From Kalmusia sp. IMI 367209 (Eukaryota; Ascomycota; Dothideomycetes; Pleosporales; Didymosphaeriaceae): a stretch of 64,000 nucleotides of DNA. Location of the stretch: assembly GCA_027946365.1 (NCBI GenBank), contig JAPEUQ010000021.1, positions 494,626-558,625 of the forward strand, given 5' to 3'. A model generated the notes under the pieces. It worked only from the letters and a program-made list of their open reading frames with translations, was not told the DNA's origin and did no database searches. The position numbers were made by a program, and so were the translations under genes. Of this stretch, positions 1-10,211 are shown one piece after another; within the stretch, counting starts at the first letter, position 1; each line of letters starts with the position of its first letter.

Positions 1-781
1 TGACATTCCCATCGCACCTCATTAGACGGCCCACGAATCCACCACCCGTGGTCCGAGCAACTCACATACCACACAATTGTCATCAGGGCGATGCGATTGC
101 GTCAAGAGCCAACCTCCCTAGAACGGTAGTTTGAGTTGGGTGCGGGATGTGTGGATTGCAGGCGGGTCGGGGACATAATCAGCTGGGTTTTCATTGGGTG
201 CGTTGGAGCTTGGGAATTTGAGGCTCTGCGGGGGGTGATGTGCCGAGGGAACCATGGTTTGGCGATGGATGGGTGGTCGGTTGACGTGTAGTCTGAGGTT
301 TTGGGGAAAGCGCACGTGGGAAATACAGAGGCGCGGCATGTCACCACGGAGAGCCGCTCGGAGGCGAAGATTGGATCGCCGGCCCCGTGACAAAAGGTGG
401 TAGCGAGGGCATTGAGTAGCCTGTGTTCGATCAGATGTAGCGAGAGAACTCCTGTAAGCCATGGGTGAGAGGCGGGCCGTATCCATTGTAGCCCTGACTA
501 AGCCGCTTACGAGTCTACGTATCTTGTGCCGTTTTATCAGAGATTCTAAACTGCAGATCTCATGATAGTTAAAGGCGATGATACGACACAGTTTGCTAAA
601 GCGGGCTTTGCGAGCATTCTTACGGCATAGTCCTTTCAGCGGTGGTGATGAGGATAGCAGATATTGGCATGCACACTATTGAAATGGGAAGAAATAGCAT
701 ATGAGACAATTCTCGGTTAAGGACTTATGGTGCTACGGGAGTGATATCTATGCGCCTTGTCGAGGTTCTCGACGCTGCTCA
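1..781. other. intergenic, no supported gene
   Basis: The open frames here are short, overlap on opposite strands and show no family motif, signal peptide or convincing start context. Nothing else is recognised. Confidence 0.5.
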
Positions 782-1795
782 CTAGGCTGAGGAATTTGTA
801 TTGGACAGTATACTCTTAGCTAGCTCTTCAAACTCTAGTCTGAATTGAAGAGCAGTCAGCCATCGTTCAGGTATAGCCTCGATCCCATATCGAGCTCCTA
901 AAAGGCCACCTGCAATTGCGCCGTTGGTGTCGGTGTCTCCTCCTATCCTCACTACGTCTACTAGAATATCTTCTAAAGAACGTGGATCCAGTAGCGCCGC
1001 GATAGCCACACTCAAGCTTTGAAGAACAAATCCGGAAGTACGGTCAGGCAGCTCGTCACCCGGTCCAACGCTCGCAATTCTCGATATTGACAATCCCATG
1101 CCACGTTCGATTGCGCTACCAACGGCGGGACAATCTAACTTTTGTGCCGCCTGGAGCCCAGCAGTCACTGCTGCTTGCACAGATGTACCATCAACGAGGG
1201 CAGCGACGATCTCATTATACGCGGCACAGGAAACGGTGCAGCGCGAATCAGTATGCGTGAAGGCACTAATCTCCATAGACTCCTTGATTCGATCCTCCCG
1301 AGAGCTACAAAAGAGGCCAGTTGGAATACACCGCATTAGACTCCCGTTTCCAGCGCTCCCTTGGCCAGCTCCACAGTTGCGTGGATCGCGCGATGAGGCA
1401 TAACTGGAGAGGCCGGTGTACGTTGCACCTCCAATATCGACGGGATCTTCGCCCTTGCTACGTTCGGGCCAGTCTCCTTGAAACCACTTCAGGGACCAAT
1501 TTGCCGCACACCGTGTAATGTCGAAATCTTTTGCCGTACCATTGTGCTTCTTGTAGTTTTCCCGGTCGTGGTACGCGAGTAGAACAGCGCGCGTCAAGTC
1601 GGTATCGTCTGTCGCGTAACCGGCTGGCCATCCAAAGGGTCCGCCTCCCACGATGTCTCGTAAGCCATTTGGATAGCGACTCTTTATTTTACTGAAAGTC
1701 ATGAATTCGAGTGTTGCGCCGAGCGAATCACCAGCGTGGACTCCCAGGAGAGCGCCCAACGTTCTAGAGAGTCGAAGCTCCATTGCGGTGGACAT
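782..1795 (-). CDS. ADP-ribosylglycohydrolase family protein
   Basis: Single-exon gene of 337 aa, near the usual length of this family. Enzymes of the DraG/ARH fold remove ADP-ribose from modified proteins or hydrolyse related ADP-ribose compounds, using two Mg ions. Seen in the sequence: GDSLGA near residue 19-24, the metal-ligand motif ATDDTDLT near residue 60-67, a central GNGSLMR segment, and the C-terminal metal site GGDTDTNGAIAGGLLGARYG near residues 285-304. All hallmark acidic residues are present, so an active enzyme is likely. There is no signal peptide, so it is probably intracellular. The start is the first ATG of the frame, followed by Ser-Thr-Ala; a second Met lies four codons further. 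The substrate cannot be told from sequence. No neighbour suggests a pathway. Confidence 0.9.
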   Translation of the reverse strand: MSTAMELRLSRTLGALLGVHAGDSLGATLEFMTFSKIKSRYPNGLRDIVGGGPFGWPAGYATDDTDLTRAVLLAYHDRENYKKHNGTAKDFDITRCAANWSLKWFQGDWPERSKGEDPVDIGGATYTGLSSYASSRDPRNCGAGQGSAGNGSLMRCIPTGLFCSSREDRIKESMEISAFTHTDSRCTVSCAAYNEIVAALVDGTSVQAAVTAGLQAAQKLDCPAVGSAIERGMGLSISRIASVGPGDELPDRTSGFVLQSLSVAIAALLDPRSLEDILVDVVRIGGDTDTNGAIAGGLLGARYGIEAIPERWLTALQFRLEFEELAKSILSNTNSSA

Positions 1796-3109
1796 GTTAT
1801 GAAAGTGACAATGAAAAGAGTATGTATGTGCTGTGTCGGTGTTTCAAGGACGTACAAAGTGCGAGGGCATATGTCGTGTCTTGGAGGCCTGCCGTGCACA
1901 GCCACGCCCAGAAATGGGTGCCTAGCCTGGCGCCGCTAGTAGTATGTTGGCTAGTCTACCTGGCTGTTTGTCCAAAGCAATGTGCTGGAGAAAGTGAATT
2001 ACGGTCCTAAGAAGCGATGTCGACGAAGGAGACAGGTCTATAGGTCGGAGAGGCTCACGTGAGACCGTATCAGCCTCCTCGGGGTATACGACAGTACGCT
2101 AATCTTCTCGGACTCCTCGCTTTCCCTAGTGCAAGATTTCCTTCTTTCATCAAATCGCCTCAGTCTTCTCCTGAGATCTACGTAACATCATTGCTATCTA
2201 TGCTATAGTTCCTTCAATGTCAAATGATTATGTGTGAAAGCAAAACCATCGCCGGTCCCGTATCCTGATACAGATCTACCTCTCGCTTACATGCTGATTG
2301 GCGTCAGCCTCCGATATACGAGCTCAGCCTCCAGTCTATCATACCTCTTCCGCCAACCGTCCCCGCGTTCCAGCCCTACGTTGTATACGCTGGGTATTGC
2401 TGCTACAAGACTGAGCCGCGTACTGAAAGCTTGGTAAGCTTATTCCACTGCCTCATTCATCAATTCTATCGACGATCATCTGATTCCGCGCGAGTAGAAT
2501 GTCGGTCAAGTACCATGTGACTAGAAGAATTGATCAAAATGCAGGAACTAGGTTAGATAGTCGCTGGATGCGAAATAGATTCGAGCTGCAATGTCTCGCC
2601 GGTCAATGTACCCGCATAGACTTGAGCTGCAGAGTCGGATGTCCAACCTCGTGTTCGCGGACTTTACTTAGGATATGTTGTAAGTATTGATCTGCTACTT
2701 CTTGTTGGAGACATGAATCTGTCAATCCCAATCGCATTCTTCGTCTTCTATCTTACACACTTTAGTGCTCGACATACGATATACTTGTTACAGAACCAGA
2801 TAAACTTCTCGAGTGGAGATCGATGTACCAGGTCCACCATCCAGGAATGACATGATGTCTCTATAGCTACTCAGATCGGCCGAAACTACATACACTTACA
2901 AAGTCCGTCCTCCAAGCTATCGTCGATTGCCAGCGATGTCCAGCAAACACATTATAAGACGGAAAAGAAGTCTTGGAAGCAGTAAATGTATAAGTAGGAC
3001 CGTTTTCACCCCTTTTAAATCATCACCACAACATCTTTTCTTTCACAGCAATTACAGCTGAACAATCGATACTAACTCGAGTCTTCGCCGACCATTTCCA
3101 TCATTCTTC
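1796..3109. other. intergenic, promoter regions of flanking genes
   Basis: No gene is supported; the small open frames have no recognisable content. The segment separates the start of the ADP-ribosylglycohydrolase gene from the small secreted protein gene and should hold both promoters. A T-rich stretch with TTTTAAAT near 3015 lies about 95 bp before the next ATG and could serve as its TATA-like element. Confidence 0.45.
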
Positions 3110-3508
3110 ATGTATACTTCCACCATGATCTCCGCCTTCCTCACCACAGCCGCCATCGCTGCGCCCGTCGCAAACGTTGTCATCAATGCTCGCAATCCTG
3201 CTGAAGCTCAGGTCCAAGCTGCCCAAGTCCGGCTTGACGCATTGGTTGTGAAAGGATGCAATGTACTCGGTATGTACCAATCAAAGCATCAAACTGATTC
3301 TCTTATGACTTACTTCGCACAGGTTGCAGTAACGCCAATCTCAGCTACCTGTGCTGCCGCTCTTGCGGAAGGCGGAGCGAACCCGGTCGCTGATCTCGGG
3401 TGTTTTGCGGGTGTAGTGGCTACCATGTCTAGTCCTGTAGGTGTGATCAATATTTGATAGACCTCGTACTAATACTAGTGATAGCCTGCTGCTTGTGCGG
3501 GTTGTTAA
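3110..3508 (+). CDS. small cysteine-rich secreted protein, CBP-like
   Basis: A hydrophobic N-terminus (ATG at 3110 or, better, 3125: MISAFLTTAAIAAPVA) reads as a signal peptide. The continuous frame ends in GVINI, but a GT-AG intron at 3437-3484 (48 nt, with TACTAAT before the acceptor) replaces that end with PPAACAGC and a stop at 3506-3508. The spacing of GCNVL, TCAAALAEGGANP, DLGC and PAACAGC resembles the fungal calcium-binding protein (CBP1-like) family; that comparison is from memory. An upstream intron starts at 3270 (GTATGT). The best acceptor at 3322 breaks the frame, while one at 3329 (60 nt) keeps it but seems to lose one expected Cys, so this first junction is unsure. It may be an effector-type protein or a slightly damaged gene. 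Confidence 0.65.
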
Positions 3509-4567
3509 ATCTTAGGGTGTAGAAGCCAGCTTACTTTGGAAGTGGTCTCTTCAGATAGACTTTTTGGGAGGTATCACCACACTTTGGTCTCAACAAGGGT
3601 ATAAGATATCACTCGCTTGATCTTTGTACATGCCGCAAACTATCACATTAACTTTCGATTGCCTTTCAATACCTCGGTACTGCCAGCTCTTCGACTGTCT
3701 TCTAGAACCCTATCAAGATTTCCAAGTTGCATCTTAGGCGTGTTTGTGAGATACAATTGCTTTGAGGATACATGTTATTGAAAATCCAAAATAGGGTTAC
3801 GCTACAAGACCGTGATCGTTATCAAGTAACGTGACAAACCGACCAAGCCCACCTTTTGGCCCCGAACAATGACGCTCGTCATCACCACTTCTAGTTCCCA
3901 CGAATATGAGCTGAGATCCATCTTAAAGAAAACGCGCTCCGCCTGCCTAGACGCTAGCCTCCGCTATACCTGCATTGACCGGAGGTCAGTGGCGCTTGCT
4001 CCTGCTGGATGCGCCCTCAAAGGGTACTTATATCTTGTTCTTATTATACACAATATACAATCTGAAGGTTTCTCACAATATCTGCAAACGTTCAATGAAG
4101 ACACTTTTTTAATCGAAGCAACGAACGACCGAAACATCATTCTTTTTGCGACGGTGTCTTAAGATACTGGAATGTGTCTAGTATCTTGGTTGAAGCGTGC
4201 GGTTGCTTTGCAAATCGGCCTGTGGGAGGGGCGTTTCGAGATGAGGCGAGAAACACTTTCACATTTCATACAACAGTCTTAGCATACCTAACGCGGCCTT
4301 TTATAACGTGTGACCCTAATATGAATTAAGAGCGTCGCTGTGATATTTGTGATATGCAGTACGCAAGCAAAATGGCTTTCGAGTGGAGCCTGCTCGGTGA
4401 ACCTTCGGATTGCAGAGTTTTCCACCTGCTGTCCCACACCCGGTTGGAAATCAACCCACAAGACTCCCACTTCAACTAAATGATGATCCAGTCAGGGTGC
4501 CAACTTTGCAAAAATGATTGTAGTAGTAGTATCTATTCAACAAACGCAAAATCCCCAAGATTAGTAA
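3509..4567. other. intergenic, one doubtful 97-codon frame
   Basis: A plus-strand frame at 3869-4162 has no motif, signal peptide or intron support, and I do not call it a gene. The rest shows nothing recognisable. Confidence 0.4.
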
Positions 4568-4667
4568 TCCGATATGGTCTAGTGGCTAGGATTTGCCGCT
4601 CTCATTCAGAGTAGAACATCTTCATTGGTGCGCCGGCACGGCCCGGGTTCGATTCCCGGTGTCGGAA
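4568..4667 (+). tRNA. tRNA-Glu (CTC) with intron
   Basis: The acceptor stem TCCGATA (4568-4574) pairs with TGTCGGA (4660-4666), with A at 4667 as discriminator. The anticodon stem TGCCG (4594-4598) pairs with CGGCA (4634-4638). The loop reads C-T-CTC-A, giving anticodon CTC at 4601-4603 (Glu). A 28 nt intron at 4605-4632 sits at the canonical place after position 37. The T arm contains GGTTCGATTCC, which is also the B box. The spliced length is 72 nt, as usual for tRNA-Glu. A T-rich run directly downstream (from 4672) suits Pol III termination. Confidence 0.95.
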
Positions 4668-4925
4668 CAACTTTTTCTTTTTGCTTCCTCGCATCTACCT
4701 ACACTCAATCACTGTTATCCCTTTTCCTGATAGTCAGTGTAGAGATGTCTTAGTCTTCACTCTTTTGGCCGAGCAACCTGAATAGAGGCCCGGGGAAGGA
4801 GAGAGAAAGAGGGAGGAGAAATTGAATTGTCAGAGTTGATTGAACTGAGATAAAAACAACCGATTGCATCTTGACTATTCTACATCAATAAGCTGGCTCT
4901 TATGTACTGTTATTTTTCGACTACT

Positions 4926-6051
4926 TCAGTTGATACGATCGTCTCCAGGCAGCAAGCTCACAGTCTTCGTCACAGTTTGTGTCGAAGTAATTGCCGAAGT
5001 AAGCGTGACCGATGTTGTTTTAGTGATTCCAGCCGGACCCGATGTAATCAAGCACGAGCAAGCCGAAGAAAGCGACGAGATGCCCAAACCAACCGTAATA
5101 TTAACCTGGCGCTTCCTGACGGGGAGCTCAACGGGGCAGCTGACATCGTAGAAGGTGTAGGGGGACATGGGGTTGTAATTCGTGTTGGAGGCACTAAGTT
5201 AAGTCAGTGGTGGCGATGGTAGGGCTGTGGGAGGCGACGTACGCATCGACGGTGAACAACATGCAATTAGCCTCTCCGTATCCGAAGCTCTTGCATTGCG
5301 AGTCTGCCTTGCATGCGGCGCTGCAAGCAGCAAAAGTGTTCTTGGTGCCGGAGCTGTCGAAGTAGTATGCAGCAGTGTCCTTAGTGTAGCCGACTATGCC
5401 GCAGCCTGCAGATCTACAGCCTGTCAGTCCCATATACCTTGATAAGTCTCTTATATTGTTACATACGGTGATGGTGAGGAAGTTGGAGACTGTACGGTAG
5501 TGGAAGGCTTGGAAGACGTTGTCGGCGGTCGCGTTGTTGATGATAGGGTTGACGAGGTGGTAGGTCCCCTTGTAGTCGTGGTGGGCTTTTCATATCAATA
5601 TCATTGTGCTTAAGAGGAGTCATGGAAGCCTTACCCTACCTGGCCCGCTGCTCGACGTCGGCGGATACAAGGTTATGATGATGGTCGTCTTCACGGTAGT
5701 GGTGGTGCCTTGGGTGATAGTGGCAGTTTGTGTAGCAGTTCCGGATTTCAAAATGCTGCTGCACAATAAAAGTGCCTCAGAGGTATGTCCGACAAACGAG
5801 TCCAGGCCGCACTCAGATACTGGATTCCGTAAGCCACATATTCGGAAATCTTTGCGCGGCTGTCCTCCGCGGATAAATCAATCAAAGGAGGGGTATTCTC
5901 CACAACGATTATTATAAGGGATGGAAATCTTACCGTCCGGAATACCACCGTTTCCTCGTGTGCTCGTAGGTCGAGGACGCTGCCTTGCCTCAATCGCTGC
6001 TGCGTTAGCGCTAGCAGCAAGTGCTACACCGAGAAGAAGAGACGCCTTCAT
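4926..6051 (-). CDS. secreted PAN/Apple-like protein with Thr/Ser/Pro-rich linker
   Basis: Five exons fit in frame: 6051-5934, 5819-5635, 5585-5467, 5413-5243 and 5193-4926 (introns 114, 49, 53 and 49 nt), giving 286 aa. The N-terminus MKASLLLGVALAASANA is a clear signal peptide followed by Arg/Pro-rich sequence. Exon 2 holds CGLDSFVGHTSEALLLCSS, a pattern common in fungal PAN-like secreted proteins, then a Thr-rich tract. Exon 3 is a low-complexity Thr/Ser/Pro linker likely to be O-glycosylated. Exon 4 carries a PAN-like module (YYFDSSG, then CSAACKADSQCKSFGYG). The last exon ends in another Thr/Ser-rich stretch. Such modules bind carbohydrate or protein; the role here is unknown. A TATA-like TTATAAG at about 6152-6158 lies some 100 bp upstream of the ATG. 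Exon joins were chosen because phases match at every junction. Confidence 0.75.
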
Positions 6052-6967
6052 GTTTCCGTGCGGGAGTCCAGAAATTTCCAAAGGAGAAAGAATACCGCAA
6101 GGTCGATCGTACCTGAGAGGCAGCGAGGATCCGATGGGCAGATCTAAACTACTTATAAGCGCATGTGGGGAGCGACGCGCTCCAGGAATGAGCGGCAGGA
6201 TCGGACAGATTTTTCGTGATGTAGCAGATTTCATTTGAGAATAAATGAGAAGTGTCCGTTCGAGCGCATTCGATACTTTGGTCGCGTCGTGACGGGCTAG
6301 ACCGGTCGTAAGCTAATGCTCCAATCCTCTTCTAAAGGCGCGCATCGGTTGCTGGCTCTGTCCATTCTACTCGCATCGTGTCTGCATTAGAATTGGCGCC
6401 GAAAATGAAGCCGTCGACATCCTAACCAGGCAACGGCGCTCCGAAGCCGCGGGACGTGCAGATAGCCCAGAATAGCCGTGCGAGGCCCGCCAACGAAGAT
6501 ATGCTGCAGAGTATAGACAAGATATATCCAAAGTAAAAACAATTTAGGACACGGTAGGTGGTTGCAGATACCCTGGCTCCGAACCCGGCAAATCGCGTGT
6601 TCAGATGATATTAACCTGAACACCTAAAAATACTGAGCGACAGGCACGTCGGTTACAACATTACGCACAGGCGAAGAAACTCCTTGAACCGAGGATATAC
6701 CTGACAAGAGGAGAGGTATGTCGCTAGTAGGGCAGATTGTGGTCTAGTTGCGTTCAGCAAGATACGGTGATGCCGAATATGTATATCCTAAACGGGCAAT
6801 GCGTAGAGCAATGCGGTGCCTGTGCGTCAATACCGGGCATATAGGGCTTACGTCTGCACATGCTTCGGAACCCTTGGCGTAGCTTCCTATACTAGGTGTA
6901 ACATGAGGGTTGACTCGCAGCGAACCTCTTTGAACGTTTGTGCGGAGATGCAACCATCGTATTCTAG
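6052..6967. other. intergenic
   Basis: This is the promoter side of the PAN-like gene and the 3' side of the methyltransferase. Only short, uninformative open frames are present. Confidence 0.45.
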
Positions 6968-7792
6968 TTACTCCTTTCTGATAACAAAATGAATCCGCCT
7001 CGTGTCATCCGTATGAAATCGAAAGTGGTCTCTAGAGAGCTTGTGAAGAGTAGCATTGACGGAGAATGACACTCCGAGATCATCGCCAACCGTCTGCCAC
7101 AATTTCTGGAGACTGTCAGGATTATGGCGAAACATTTTACCGGTTGGATTGGTTTTATGATCGTGTGCTGCAGCATTCAAAGCACCAACTTGTCGACCAA
7201 CGATCATGGAGCCCTTCTCAGGCCGGAGCAACTTTGCAACCGCCGTGGAAACCTTGACCTGATCATCATAATCGAACAAGTGAAAAAATGACCCGGTGTA
7301 CACGATATCGAATGTGCCTCTGAGTTCTACGAGCGACGAGGATTCGTCAAAAATGTTCGCGGTAACGAATTGGCTGTGTAGCCGGTCGCGGTCTCGAAAC
7401 AGCTGGTAACCCAGCTCAACGTACTCTTTACGAAGATCACACCCGTATATGCTCTCTGACGGCGCGCCATCTACTACCAGCTGCCTGATTTCTTGCCCAA
7501 AGCAGCAGGCCATATCCAATAGACGCTGCCCTTTAGCGAGGCGTTCCAATATTTCAGCATACTCCTCGGTGTTTTTCATGCTCAAATCCAGAAACCGAAA
7601 CTGGCCAATGCAGGGATATGGAAAGATGCTCCATGCCTCATCGCGTACTTTTATAACGTGATCGATGACCTGTACGGCCGGGATGCCGCTGTACTTCTCG
7701 AGCAACTGGCGGGCATCTGACGATAGCTGAGAGTTGTCGAGTTGTTCACTGAACCAAGCTACGCTCCGGTCTCGCAGGTCGTGAGAGCTCAT
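6968..7792 (-). CDS. SAM-dependent methyltransferase, meroterpenoid-cluster type
   Basis: Single exon, 274 aa. The nucleotide-binding motif I reads LLDMACCFGQEIRQL near residues 91-105, followed by YGCDLRKEYVELGYQLF (the acidic ribose-binding residue) and FDIVYTGSFFHLFDYDDQ. The block IFPYPCIGQFRFLDLS upstream of motif I is, as I remember the families, typical of the small O-methyltransferases found in fungal meroterpenoid and polyketide clusters (AusD/Trt5 type), which methylate a carboxyl or hydroxyl group of an intermediate. No polyketide synthase, prenyltransferase or cyclase is adjacent here, so it is an orphan tailoring enzyme or its partners lie elsewhere. The start is the first ATG (MSSHDLRDRS). 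There is no signal peptide, so it is probably cytosolic. Substrate unknown. Confidence 0.85.
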   Translation of the reverse strand: MSSHDLRDRSVAWFSEQLDNSQLSSDARQLLEKYSGIPAVQVIDHVIKVRDEAWSIFPYPCIGQFRFLDLSMKNTEEYAEILERLAKGQRLLDMACCFGQEIRQLVVDGAPSESIYGCDLRKEYVELGYQLFRDRDRLHSQFVTANIFDESSSLVELRGTFDIVYTGSFFHLFDYDDQVKVSTAVAKLLRPEKGSMIVGRQVGALNAAAHDHKTNPTGKMFRHNPDSLQKLWQTVGDDLGVSFSVNATLHKLSRDHFRFHTDDTRRIHFVIRKE

Positions 7793-8259
7793 CGCCAGCG
7801 ACGCAGAACACTGCTAGATGAATTGTTGAGTCGAACGAAGGCTGAGTTATCGTCGTGTCGACGTGATGAAGTTTGTAGCTATCAGATGTCGCTTCCACTT
7901 GGGTTCGCACGCCATAGGCATTACGTCATCGACACAACTAGAAGGCGGTTGGCGAGGTCTACCACGCATCGCAGCTCCAATGTTATGACGTTGAATAATT
8001 GCCTAGATTCATCGTGCACTCTAAATATTGTCGATTCGAAACAGAATACGCCTATGCTGGCCACTCGTTCGTTGCTGATAGTCGTGGCTGAGCTGTGGTA
8101 CCCGCACTATTAAAGTTCCTGGAATCGTACGCATGCATTGTGTACACTGATATTTGTTAGCCGATTAGACAATACCTAGTGCCAACCGTGAGTGGCTCGA
8201 GAATATCTGCATGATTGTGTAAAAATTGTTTGCGATTATTCTTGATGGAGACTAATGAT
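7793..8259. other. intergenic
   Basis: Promoter side of the methyltransferase gene. No gene is supported. Confidence 0.4.
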
Positions 8260-8525
8260 GGCCAAGCGGAGAATTCCTTGGTAATCATGTTGGTCGTCTC
8301 AACCTTTTTTTCCCATTCACGTTGCTCTCCGGATCATGCTGGCTGTCGTTCTGGCTCTCCACCCCATGGATATCCATTATCGTGCTCTTCGCTTCACTCA
8401 TTGGTTTCATAACGGATGCATTCATCTCGCTTCTACTATTCGTCATCGCCGAGATCGTCCCGACAGGAACAATCGGTGCGAGGATGAGTGCCCTTACAGG
8501 ATTCTATCGATTACAACTTTGACTA
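8260..8525 (+). pseudogene. relic of an MCT-type MFS transporter
   Basis: One frame from about 8262 to a stop at 8520-8522 reads GEFLGNHVGRLNLFFP, then hydrophobic segments, then FAEIVP-like sequence (VIAEIVPTGTIGARMSALTG). This is the membrane segment 9-11 region of fungal monocarboxylate-transporter-like MFS proteins, where a GRxxxG loop, a Phe/Leu-rich helix and the IGxRMG motif occur in this order. About 85 codons of a protein that is normally over 400 are left, there is no start codon context, and no further MFS sequence was found on either side. It is therefore a decayed fragment. Family assignment is from remembered motifs. Confidence 0.55.
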
Positions 8526-9262
8526 GTGCGTTTATAAGCAATACCTTGCCAAGGAAAATCCAAAGACAAAAGAACGATATTAAGGTAATAACTTCCTTAA
8601 TAGGCTTACCACATATCCACATGATCGAATATGTATAACAGCTATGTGTATAGCGTAGCGACACTTATCGGCTTGTTGGTAATTTTTTACACGAGATCTA
8701 TGCATGGTCGCAACTTACGAACGAATCGGTGAAGCGATGTCTTAAGCTGCCCACAAATTGTGGCGCTAGCCCCATCTAATCCCGTATTGCGTAGGACTTG
8801 TATCGAAACAATTTCGCTAAACAGTCTCATCGCTTGGAGAAGGCAAGATGAAATTTGCTTCTGTTTGCATTGTATCAATTCCAAGCTTTCAAACCATATT
8901 CTTACCATTTGATAACATCAAGATCAAAAGGTTTTTTACTGTCTTCGTTTGGAGGGCTCTGCCCAAGCTTGAGTGACACTACGACCCACTGCTACTATGT
9001 GTATTCTGTTCTTCTCTTTTCACAAGAGCTTGCTTGCCGACTCGCATTTACGGCACGAATCTTAAAAGCTACTACAAAGATTGCCAAGCCCAACGAGTAG
9101 CCCGTCTTTACGCCCCCACTCTGCCCGAGCTGAACGGCAACCATCGGCTGGCGCGCCGACGTCGGCTATCCTTCGTAGACTCACAATACTGTTCTTATCA
9201 ACACCATAAATCTTTCCAAATTCTCAAAATATTCCCTGCAGCCATCAACCACCGCATCACAA
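8526..9262. promoter_or_regulatory. intergenic with a weak GATA-like site before the esterase
   Basis: No gene is seen. At 8907-8915 the sequence ATTTGATAA differs by one base from the ATCWGATAA site bound by SreA-type iron regulators; it lies about 350 bp before the esterase ATG. Alone this is weak evidence. Confidence 0.3.
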
Positions 9263-10190
<928 letters not shown>

Positions 10191-10211
10191 AAACAAATTT
10201 TTTGAATAGCC

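Noticed and set aside
118..486. 122-codon minus-strand frame as a gene
   Set aside because: Overlaps another frame on the same strand, shows no motif and has a composition typical of random non-coding sequence.
3869..4162. 97-codon plus-strand frame as a gene
   Set aside because: No family motif, signal, intron or start context; length is within chance for this region.
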